Shown piece by piece: positions 32,178 to 39,255 of a DNA stretch of 39,255 nt. Under the pieces are notes generated by a model. That model saw only the letters and a list, made by a program, of their open reading frames with translations, was not told where the DNA came from and made no database searches. The DNA is from Roseburia sp. Its GTDB lineage: Bacteria > Bacillota > Clostridia > Lachnospirales > Lachnospiraceae. Location: assembly GCA_023664725.1 (NCBI GenBank), contig JAMPFA010000016.1, forward strand, positions 1 to 39,255, read 5' to 3'. The first letter of the stretch is position 1, and each line of letters starts with the position of its first letter. The position numbers were made by a program, and so were the translations under genes.

Positions 32178-32768
32178 CTAAGTTGCTGGTTCTTTTTTGG
32201 CAAACACCCGATGGGATTCTTTTCTCTTTCCCACTTTTACCTTTTTGCTATGTATCTCACGGATTGCCGCATCCAATTTGCGGTAACGCTCTTCCTCCTG
32301 CTCGTCCTGCTCCCGCATAAGATAATTCATCTCTTTTAATACACGGTCTCCCACACTTTCGCCCACTTCTTTTCCCAGAGCCTGGTTATTTTCTGCCAGG
32401 GCATCCTTCACGATCCCAGTCATAAGAATTCGGAATTGAGCCATTTTGTCTTCCGCTGAAAATGTTTTTTCCACAGGTTTTCTCACATTGACTGTCTCCG
32501 CCAGTTCACTGGAGGTAAGTCTGGCTGCCTCCTCAGGCTTCATTCCGGCATTTTGTATCACCATTTTAATCGCTTTTAACTGATACCCCTGTTCTTTTAA
32601 CTCTTTAATCTTCAGGAATTGCTGTATGTTTTCTTTTGTATAATAGCGATGCCCCATCTCATTGCGGGGGATAGTAAGTTCTAATTCCTCTTCCCAATAA
32701 CGCAGTACATGTGCTTCCACATTCACAAGACTTGCGGCATCTGAAATCATATAGCGTACCTTGTCCAA
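32178..32768 (-). CDS. MerR-family transcriptional regulator
   Basis: The protein (196 residues from the TTG at 32768) has an N-terminal MerR-type winged helix: ISDAASLVNVEAHVLRYWEE, then NEMGHRYYTKENIQQFLKI, then ELKEQGYQLKAIK. A long helical C-terminal part (about 90-196) has no metal-binding cysteines, so it is not a heavy-metal sensor; its effector is unknown. The frame opens at 32867, but AAGGAGG lies eight bases before the TTG, which starts LDKVRYMIS. A hairpin at 32123-32170 lies downstream. It is upstream of no obvious target gene here. Confidence 0.85.
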   Translation of the reverse strand: MDKVRYMISDAASLVNVEAHVLRYWEEELELTIPRNEMGHRYYTKENIQQFLKIKELKEQGYQLKAIKMVIQNAGMKPEEAARLTSSELAETVNVRKPVEKTFSAEDKMAQFRILMTGIVKDALAENNQALGKEVGESVGDRVLKEMNYLMREQDEQEEERYRKLDAAIREIHSKKVKVGKRKESHRVFAKKEPAT

Positions 32769-32911
32769 TAAGTTTTCCTCCTTTTTATGTTTAATCTTTA
32801 TTATATGCTTTATTATAGTGGAATATGAGGTGCACTGCAATGTTTTCCCATCGGGCACATTCGTCAATTTGCGCCCCTTTTACCCTGTCTTTTTCCTCTT
32901 CGGGTAACGAA

Positions 32912-32934
32912 AAAAGCTGCCTTAGGCAGCTTTT
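32912..32934 (-). terminator. terminator of the nrdD-gdpP-rplI-dnaB gene string
   Basis: AAAAGCTGCC (32912-32921) pairs with GGCAGCTTTT (32925-32934) around a 3-base loop; on the minus strand it ends in a run of T. It lies about 40 bases past the dnaB stop. Confidence 0.85.
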
Positions 32935-32973
32935 ATGTACTCTTTATCGAAAATTCCCGAAATGTTTTTTGTT

Positions 32974-34302
32974 TTACTTTTCCATGTTGGCAAATTTTGT
33001 ATATTGGGGCAGCCACACCAGATTGACAGTGCCAATGGGGCCGTTTCTCTGCTTGGCGATAATAATCTCCGCAATATTTTTCAGATCTGTGTCTTTATTA
33101 TAGTAGTCATCCCTGTAGATAAACATTACCACGTCCGCATCCTGCTCGATAGCTCCGGACTCACGAAGATCGGAAAGCATTGGCCTATGGTCAGGACGCT
33201 GTTCTACCGCCCGGCTGAGCTGTGACAATGCGATTACCGGAACATTTAATTCCCTTGCCAGACCTTTCAGAGAACGGGAGATTTCGGAAATCTCCTGCTG
33301 CCTGGATTCCGATTTTCCGCTTCCGCTCATCAGCTGCAGATAATCGATAATGATCAGCTTTAAATCATGTTCCAGCTTAAATTTCCGGCATTTGCTCCGA
33401 AGCTCTGATATGGAGATACCCGGAGTGTCATCGATGATCAGATGAGAATTGCCGATAACCCCTGCTCCCTCAATCAGTTTTTCCCAGTCAGTGTCCGCCA
33501 GATTGCCGGACCGCAGCAGCTGGGCATCCACCCTGGACTCTAAGGAAAAAAGACGGTTGACCAACTGTTCTTTTGACATCTCAAGGCTAAATATGGCAGT
33601 TGCCATATCTTCATGGAAGGCCACATACTGAGCAACATTTAAAACGAAGGCTGTCTTTCCCATAGAGGGACGGGCCGCTACTAAAATAAAATCTGAGGGC
33701 TGCAAACCGGACATTTTGTAATCCAGATCCACAAACCCCGTAGGAATTCCCGTGACGTTTCCCTGGGTTTTGGATGCCAGCTCTATCTTTTCCAAAGCAT
33801 TTAATACAATCTCTTTAATAGGAACAAAATCTCCCCCGCTGCGATTCTGTAAAAGTCCAAAGACACTGCGCTCTGTGTCTGCCAGAATCTCCTCCAATTC
33901 CCCTGTATCCGCATAACACTTGTTTTCAATGTCTTCCGTTATCTTGATCAAACGCCGCAGCACCGCCTTGTCCTTTACAATCTGGGCATAGGATTTTACG
34001 TTGGCTGAAGTGGGGATTGCTGTCAAAAGATCCCGGACAAATTCCAGGCTGCTGACCTCGGCTGGCACATTCATAGAACGTAGTTTATTTTGCAATGTCA
34101 CTAAATCCACCGGCTGGCCTGCGTTAAAAAGTTCTACCATTGCCTGAAACAAAAGTCCATATTGCTGATGGTAAAAATCCTCCTGAGTCAACATCTCCAT
34201 CACAGTGACAATGGCATCTTTATCCATGATCATGGAACCCGTCACCGACTGTTCTGCTTCTAGGCTGTTTGGCATAATGCGTTTTATCAGTGCTTCTTCC
34301 AT
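32974..34302 (-). CDS. dnaB: replicative DNA helicase DnaB
   Basis: The 442-residue protein is a full-length DnaB. The N-terminal domain (about 8-110) has PNSLEAEQSVTGSMI; the RecA-like domain has Walker A ARPSMGKTAF with K216, LIIIDYLQLM as Walker B, SRQQEISEISRSLK and GPIGTVNLVW near the end. It unwinds DNA at the replication fork as a hexamer. ATG at 34302 has GGGAGG. It follows rplI by 13 bases as the last gene of the gdpP-rplI-dnaB cluster, an order conserved in many Firmicutes. Confidence 0.97.
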   Translation of the reverse strand: MEEALIKRIMPNSLEAEQSVTGSMIMDKDAIVTVMEMLTQEDFYHQQYGLLFQAMVELFNAGQPVDLVTLQNKLRSMNVPAEVSSLEFVRDLLTAIPTSANVKSYAQIVKDKAVLRRLIKITEDIENKCYADTGELEEILADTERSVFGLLQNRSGGDFVPIKEIVLNALEKIELASKTQGNVTGIPTGFVDLDYKMSGLQPSDFILVAARPSMGKTAFVLNVAQYVAFHEDMATAIFSLEMSKEQLVNRLFSLESRVDAQLLRSGNLADTDWEKLIEGAGVIGNSHLIIDDTPGISISELRSKCRKFKLEHDLKLIIIDYLQLMSGSGKSESRQQEISEISRSLKGLARELNVPVIALSQLSRAVEQRPDHRPMLSDLRESGAIEQDADVVMFIYRDDYYNKDTDLKNIAEIIIAKQRNGPIGTVNLVWLPQYTKFANMEK

Positions 34303-34315
34303 GAAAAATACCTCC

Positions 34316-34762
34316 CTATTCTGCGCTTACATGCACCCGCAGAATACCTGTTACTTTGGAGTGGAGACGTATGGGCACCTCATGCATGCCTAAAGAACGA
34401 ATTGGCACATCCAACTGCATTTTTTTCTTGTCCACATCCAGATCCAGCTGTTTTTTTGCTGCCGCTGCGATTTCCTTTGTGGAAACAGAGCCGAAGGTCT
34501 TATCTCCCTCTCCGGTTTTTATCTTTACTTCCACTTTTAAATCTTCCAGTTTTTTTGCAAGAGCTGTGGCAGCTTCAAAATTCTCTTCCTCTACCTTTTG
34601 AGCATGTTTATTCTGCAATTTTAAATCGTTCAGATTTTTATTGTTTGCTTCTACTGCCTGCTTTTTTGGAAACAGGACATTTCTTGCATATGCGTCGCTG
34701 GCGTTTACAATTTCACCTTTTTTTCCAAGAGATTTCACATCCTGCAATAAAATTACTTTCAT
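34316..34762 (-). CDS. rplI: 50S ribosomal protein L9
   Basis: The 148-residue protein matches L9: MKVILLQDVKSLGKKGEIV, then the DAYARNVLFPKKQAVEA motif, a long central helix, and a C-terminal domain with FGSVSTKEIA. It binds 23S rRNA at the base of the L1 stalk. Its ATG overlaps the gdpP stop by four bases, so translation is probably coupled, and dnaB follows 13 bases later. A GAAGGAGAG ribosome binding site lies inside the end of gdpP. Confidence 0.97.
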   Translation of the reverse strand: MKVILLQDVKSLGKKGEIVNASDAYARNVLFPKKQAVEANNKNLNDLKLQNKHAQKVEEENFEAATALAKKLEDLKVEVKIKTGEGDKTFGSVSTKEIAAAAKKQLDLDVDKKKMQLDVPIRSLGMHEVPIRLHSKVTGILRVHVSAE

Positions 34763-36816
34763 CCTTCTATCTCTCCTTCTTCTAACATTTTGTCAAGGGT
34801 ATCACAGACTGCCCGCTTTGCCTCGTTTAAAGTATGTCCCGACAACTGCGCCCCTGCCACGTTCAGATGGCCTCCGCCTCCTAAACGCTCCATAATAAGC
34901 TGTACATTGACCTCGTCTATAGATCTGGAACTGATATATATTTTTTCCTGATATTCTGTCAAGACAAAGGAAGCTTTGATCCCCACAATATTCAAAAGCT
35001 CATCTGCCGCCTGTGCCCCCACGATTGTAGGACTTTCCATTTTTCCCGGACATACGGAGATGGCAAAGGAACCCCGGTAAACTTCTGCATGACGGACAAT
35101 CTCTGCCCTTGCTTTGTAGGATTCCATATCATTCCGAAGCATTTTACGAACTCTGGTAACTTCCGCACCGCACCGCCTTAAATAGGCTGCCGCCTCAAAT
35201 GTCCTGACGCCTGTCTTTGTCATAAAATTGTTGGTGTCGATCAAAATTCCTGCATAGATACAATCAGCCTCGCTTGGCTCCAGTTTTATATTTTCCGTAA
35301 AATACTGCAAAACCTCTGCGATCATCTCACATGCAGAGGATGCGTAAGGCTCAATGTAGGACAGGACAGGATTCTGTATCACTTCGCTGCTCTGCCTGTG
35401 ATGGTCAAACACCACAACTGCAAGCCCCTTGTTCAAAAGCTGTGGACACTCTGTGTAATTTGGACGGTTGGTATCCACCACCATCACCAGTGTATTTTTG
35501 TTCACGATCTCAAGGGCCCGCTCACTGTTGATAAACATATCCTCCGGGTAACCCTTATCCGGAGTAAAGCACTCCTTGATGGGACGAAGGGAAGATGTCA
35601 CCGTGTTTAATACAATCTGAGCTTTTTTTCCCAGCACCTTGGCGGCACAGTAGATACCGATGGCTGCTCCAAAGGCATCTGCGTCACTGATACTATGTCC
35701 CATGATGATTACATTTTCCCGGCTCTCTAAGGTTTCTCTCAAAGCATGGGCTTTTACCCTTGCCTTCACTCGGGTACTCTTTTCCACCGTCTGGGATTTT
35801 CCACCGTAGTAGGAAATCCTGTCATACTCTTTAACAACTGCCTGATCGCCTCCACGGCCCAGAGCCAGATCGATAGCCATACGGGAATACTCGTAATTGT
35901 TTTTATAACTGTCTCCGTTCATTCCCACGCCGATACTGAGGGTAATAGCCATCTCATTGCCCACTTTTACCGTTTTAACCTCCTCTAAGAGGCTGAATTT
36001 ATCTTCTTCCAAAAAATCCAGATATTTATACTTAAATACAATAAAGTACTTGTCCTTCTCAATCTTTCTGACTAAAGCATCAATCTGAGAAAAATACTTG
36101 TTCACTTTCCTGTCGATCAATGCAACTAATAGAGAACGTTTTACATCCTCGATGCTGTCTAATGCCTCGTCATAGTTGTCGATATATAAAAGGGATGACA
36201 CCAGTTTCTGTTCCCTGTTCTCCTGAATGTACTGGCTCAGTTCCGTTTCATCAAAGAGATAAAAGGCAATCAGATAGGCACTGCCCTCCTTTTTTTCTGT
36301 TACTTCTATAATACCGCTCTCCTCCACCATGTTTTCAAAATAAAGCCTAGTGGTCTCTGCCCGAAATACTTTCTCTTCCCAGTGGACGTAAAAATTGGAT
36401 TCCTCGTCGCCCTTTTGCAGCTCTTCTTTGGAGATGGTGGGAAAGATGCTGAAAATTGACTTGTGATACTCTTTGTCCTTTCCCGTTACCTCCACAAATT
36501 TGTTGTTCATCCACAGGATTTTTCCGTTGATATCTAAAAGTGCATAGGGAATTTCAAACTCATTTAACAATTTTTTCTGCACTGTGGAATATTGCGTGGC
36601 AAAATTAATCATTTCTTTCACCAGCACCGGTTGATTTCTCAGGAAAGAGGTAAACATGCACACCACATAAACCACCAGAAATCCGGAAACTATTATTCCT
36701 GCCTCCCGGTCCACCAGGTAGATGGGAATATTCAATAGAACAAGCAAAATTGTTAAAAACATAGGTAAGACCAGATAGTTCCGCAGCTTACCTTTTAATT
36801 TCAAATTGTGTTTCAT
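34759..36816 (-). CDS. gdpP: GdpP/YybT-type c-di-AMP phosphodiesterase
   Basis: The 685-residue protein has two N-terminal membrane helices (about 15-33 and 40-58), a PAS-like domain (about 80-160, YALLDINGKILWMNN), a degenerate GGDEF domain (about 190-330) and C-terminal DHH and DHHA1 domains. The DHH motifs are GHSISDADAFGAAIG, VVDTNR, FDHHRQS and AGILIDTNNF; GGGGHLNVAGAQ marks DHHA1. GdpP degrades the second messenger c-di-AMP to pApA and thereby affects wall stress and potassium balance. ATG at 36816 has AAGGGAG. It lies 15 bases after nrdD and overlaps rplI. Confidence 0.95.
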   Translation of the reverse strand: MKHNLKLKGKLRNYLVLPMFLTILLVLLNIPIYLVDREAGIIVSGFLVVYVVCMFTSFLRNQPVLVKEMINFATQYSTVQKKLLNEFEIPYALLDINGKILWMNNKFVEVTGKDKEYHKSIFSIFPTISKEELQKGDEESNFYVHWEEKVFRAETTRLYFENMVEESGIIEVTEKKEGSAYLIAFYLFDETELSQYIQENREQKLVSSLLYIDNYDEALDSIEDVKRSLLVALIDRKVNKYFSQIDALVRKIEKDKYFIVFKYKYLDFLEEDKFSLLEEVKTVKVGNEMAITLSIGVGMNGDSYKNNYEYSRMAIDLALGRGGDQAVVKEYDRISYYGGKSQTVEKSTRVKARVKAHALRETLESRENVIIMGHSISDADAFGAAIGIYCAAKVLGKKAQIVLNTVTSSLRPIKECFTPDKGYPEDMFINSERALEIVNKNTLVMVVDTNRPNYTECPQLLNKGLAVVVFDHHRQSSEVIQNPVLSYIEPYASSACEMIAEVLQYFTENIKLEPSEADCIYAGILIDTNNFMTKTGVRTFEAAAYLRRCGAEVTRVRKMLRNDMESYKARAEIVRHAEVYRGSFAISVCPGKMESPTIVGAQAADELLNIVGIKASFVLTEYQEKIYISSRSIDEVNVQLIMERLGGGGHLNVAGAQLSGHTLNEAKRAVCDTLDKMLEEGEIEG

Positions 36817-36831
36817 GATTTCTCCCTTACG

Positions 36832-38994
36832 TTATAAGTGCAGGACACGTTCTTTTATCTCCTGGGTTCTTCCCTGATTCCAGAACTGGGTACCGATGTA
36901 CCCGCAGGTACGCCTTGCCACGCTCATTGTATTCTGATCATGGTTTTTGCAGCCCGGGCATTCCCATATTAATTTGCCGCTCTCATCCGTTACGATCTGC
37001 ATTTCTCCGTCATAACCACAGAGACTGCAGTAATCGCTTTTGGTGTTTAACTCCGCATACATGATATTCTGATAAATGTGCTGCATCACAGTGAGCACTG
37101 CCGGAATGTTATTTTTCATATCCGGAACTTCCACGTAACTGATTGCCCCGCCGGGAGAAAGGGGCTGGAACTGACTTTCAAAATCCAGTTTATGGAAAGC
37201 ATCTATCTCCTCTGTCACATGGACATGATAAGAATTTGTAATATAATTCTTGTCTGTCACCCCTTCTATAATTCCAAAACGCTTCTGGAGATTCTTGGCA
37301 AATTTGTAAGTAGTGGACTCTAAGGGAGTACCATACACGGAAAAATCAATATGCTCTTTCGCTTTCCATGCAGCACACGCATCATTTAAGTGCTGCATTA
37401 CCTCTAAGGCAAAGGGCGTTGCCACCGGGTCGGTATGGCTCTTTCCTGTCATATAGCGGACACATTCGCACAGCCCTGCATATCCCAGTGAAATAGTGGA
37501 GTAGCCGTTATATAAAAGCTTATCTATAGTCTCTCCCTTTTGTAAACGTCCCAATGCGCCGTTTTGCCACAAAATCGGTGCAATATCAGATTTTGTACCT
37601 TTAAGCCTTTGGTTTCTCGCCATAAGCGCCTGATAACAAAGTTCCAGACGATCATCAAAAATTTTCCAGAACTGATCAAAATCACCCTGGGAAGAGCAGG
37701 CAATGTCCACCAGATTGATGGTACAGACACCCTGATTGAACCTTCCGTAAAATTTGGGTTTTCCCTCCTCGTCATGATAGACGGTAAGGAAAGAACGGCA
37801 GCCCATACAGGTATAAACATTGCCGTCTTTTAACTCCCGCATCACTTTTGCAGAGATATAGTCCGGCACCATCCGCATAGCGGTACATTTTGCAGCCAAA
37901 ACCGTCACATCCCAGTAGGGGCTGTCGGCTTTGATGTTATCCTCGTCCAACACATAGATCAGCTTGGGAAAAGCCGGGGTGATGTAGATACCCTGCTCAT
38001 TTTTTACCCCAAGGATTCTCTGGCTTAAAATTGCCCGAATCACCATGGCAAGGTCTTCCCTGTCCTGTCCCTCCGGCGCCTCATCCAGATACATAAACAC
38101 TGTGATAAAAGGAGCCTGTCCGTTGGTGGTCATAAGCGTAACCACCTGGTACTGGATGGTCTGCACTCCCTTTTCTATATCTTTTTCCACTCGCTCCTCT
38201 GCAACCCGGAAAATCTGTTCATTATAAGCCTCAATTCCTGCTGCCTCAAATTCTTCCCGCACTTCTCTGCGGAATTTTGCTCTGGAGCAAGCCACAAATT
38301 TCGATAAGTGATATGCGCTGATGGACTGTCCCCCGTATTGGCTGGAAGCCACCTGGGCAATAATCTGGGAAGCAACGATACATGCCACAGAAAAAGAGTT
38401 TGGCCTGTCTATCTTCGTCTCGCTGATCACTGTTCCATTCTGAAGCATATCGTCTAAATTCACCAGACAGCAGTTATGGATATGCTGGGCAAAATAGTCT
38501 GCATCATGGAAATGGATCAGTCCTTTCTCATGAGCATCCCACACCTCCGGCGGCAGAAGAAAACGCTTGGTGATGTCCTTGCTGACCTCTCCAGCCATAT
38601 AATCCCGCTGGGTAGATGCCAGCAAGGGGTTTTTGTTGGAATTTTCCTGTTTGATATCTTCATTCTGGCTCTCGATGATCGTCATAATCTGCCTGTCCGT
38701 AGTATTGGACTGGCGAACCAGCTGACGTTTATAACGATACGTGATGTAGGCTCTTGCCACATGGAAAGCGCCTGCCTCCATGATCCGCTCCTCCACCTCA
38801 TCTTGAATTTCCTCTACTCCCATGGCACGGATGGAATCTTCGCATACTTTCTCCACTTTGTCAGCAATCTGCTGAATCTGTTCCGTGGTCAACCGATGGG
38901 TTGTCTCCACTTCTTTATTTGCCTTGTGGACTGCTGCGATAATTTTTGTGATGTCAAATTTGACTTCCTCTCCGCTTCTCTTTATGATCTTCAC
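36832..38994 (-). CDS. nrdD: anaerobic ribonucleoside-triphosphate reductase NrdD
   Basis: The 720-residue protein has an N-terminal ATP-cone (about 1-92, MKIIKRSGEEVKFDITKI), which gives allosteric control, and the class III catalytic barrel with CMGCRSFL. A C-terminal zinc site is formed by CSLCGYDG and CPGCKNH, followed by the glycyl-radical segment RRTCGYIGTQFWNQGR. It makes deoxyribonucleotides without oxygen and needs the activase NrdG, which is not adjacent here. The start is GTG at 38994 with GGGAGG nine bases upstream. gdpP follows by only 15 bases, so the two may share a transcript. Confidence 0.96.
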   Translation of the reverse strand: MKIIKRSGEEVKFDITKIIAAVHKANKEVETTHRLTTEQIQQIADKVEKVCEDSIRAMGVEEIQDEVEERIMEAGAFHVARAYITYRYKRQLVRQSNTTDRQIMTIIESQNEDIKQENSNKNPLLASTQRDYMAGEVSKDITKRFLLPPEVWDAHEKGLIHFHDADYFAQHIHNCCLVNLDDMLQNGTVISETKIDRPNSFSVACIVASQIIAQVASSQYGGQSISAYHLSKFVACSRAKFRREVREEFEAAGIEAYNEQIFRVAEERVEKDIEKGVQTIQYQVVTLMTTNGQAPFITVFMYLDEAPEGQDREDLAMVIRAILSQRILGVKNEQGIYITPAFPKLIYVLDEDNIKADSPYWDVTVLAAKCTAMRMVPDYISAKVMRELKDGNVYTCMGCRSFLTVYHDEEGKPKFYGRFNQGVCTINLVDIACSSQGDFDQFWKIFDDRLELCYQALMARNQRLKGTKSDIAPILWQNGALGRLQKGETIDKLLYNGYSTISLGYAGLCECVRYMTGKSHTDPVATPFALEVMQHLNDACAAWKAKEHIDFSVYGTPLESTTYKFAKNLQKRFGIIEGVTDKNYITNSYHVHVTEEIDAFHKLDFESQFQPLSPGGAISYVEVPDMKNNIPAVLTVMQHIYQNIMYAELNTKSDYCSLCGYDGEMQIVTDESGKLIWECPGCKNHDQNTMSVARRTCGYIGTQFWNQGRTQEIKERVLHL

Positions 38995-39106
38995 TTTTGA
39001 CTGCCTCCCATATAAAATGCCGCTGTTTTAAAATCTGTCCAACAACATAAAATACATTTACGTTTATTCTACCACATCCCCCATGAAAATAGCAATATAA
39101 ATCAAA

Positions 39107-39143
39107 AAAAGAACCAACCATGTGTTCGATGATTGGTTCTTTT
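39107..39143 (-). terminator. terminator after rpsR
   Basis: AAAAGAACCAA (39107-39117) pairs perfectly with TTGGTTCTTTT (39133-39143). On the minus strand a run of T follows. It lies just past the rpsR stop and separates that operon from nrdD. Confidence 0.88.
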
Positions 39144-39151
39144 AATTTACA

Positions 39152-39255
39152 TTAGTCTGTTACATATGGCATCAAAGCTACGTGGCGGGCTCTCTTGATC
39201 GCAACGGTGAGGGCTCTCTGATGCTTTGCACAGTTTCCTGTGATTCTTCTGGGAA
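39152..39255 (-). CDS. rpsR: 30S ribosomal protein S18, C-terminal part
   Basis: The window ends inside this gene; only the last 34 codons are present. They read [20 protein letters not shown] and then [14 protein letters not shown], the conserved C-terminus of S18. The 5' end lies beyond the window. In Firmicutes rpsR normally closes an rpsF-ssb-rpsR operon, which fits the terminator directly after it. Confidence 0.93.
   Translation of the reverse strand, partial: PRRITGNCAKHQRALTVAIKRARHVALMPYVTD

Noticed and set aside
1..39255. tRNA and rRNA genes
   Set aside because: No cloverleaf or ribosomal RNA sequence was recognised in the intergenic regions by eye.

Overview
The window looks like the chromosome of a low-GC, anaerobic, spore-forming Firmicute, most likely a Lachnospiraceae gut bacterium. 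The reasons are an oxygen-sensitive NrdD-type ribonucleotide reductase, a clostridial 2[4Fe-4S] ferredoxin, a CwlD spore-cortex amidase, MecA, a gdpP-rplI-dnaB cluster, strong AGGAGG ribosome binding sites, and secreted proteins with BspA-type leucine-rich and CxxCG modules. The genus cannot be fixed from the sequence alone.

Layout. 1-2250: two minus-strand hydrolases, a beta-CASP-like metallo-beta-lactamase protein and a PPP-type phosphatase. 2300-8500: an accessory stretch with small orphan genes, an XRE regulator, a membrane Ser/Thr kinase with a divergent small regulator, an orphan phage-toxin-like domain, an SDR oxidoreductase and a Uma2 protein bracketed by two related hairpins. 8594-18069: four co-oriented minus-strand genes for exported proteins (PPC/FnIII protein, lipoprotein, CHAP-dockerin-LRR protein, RCC1-lipase-LRR protein). 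18379-22115: a defence-like patch with an XRE regulator, an AbiEi/AbiEii type IV toxin-antitoxin pair and a broken AAA/PD-(D/E)XK gene.

22204-27738: envelope functions (CwlD amidase, a conserved Lachnospiraceae hypothetical, an ABC-2 exporter pair, a membrane-anchored GH18 protein). 28056-30290: a three-gene operon with a Ser/Thr kinase fused to a P-loop-like domain, a second protein with the same P-loop-like start, and a small protein. Both P-loops lack the usual Walker A lysine. 30465-39255: core genes: mecA, a DUF1858 protein, ferredoxin, a MerR regulator, then nrdD-gdpP-rplI-dnaB and the end of rpsR.

How the genes fit together. The core end is a conserved housekeeping neighbourhood of replication, nucleotide supply, ribosomal proteins and c-di-AMP turnover. 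The middle is surface biology: long modular exported proteins probably acting on peptidoglycan, lipids or host glycoproteins, plus spore and cell-wall enzymes. The most unusual parts are the kinase/P-loop operon, the membrane kinase whose catalytic segment is about nine residues short, and the RCC1-lipase protein. All function calls rest on reading motifs by eye; no database search was run.
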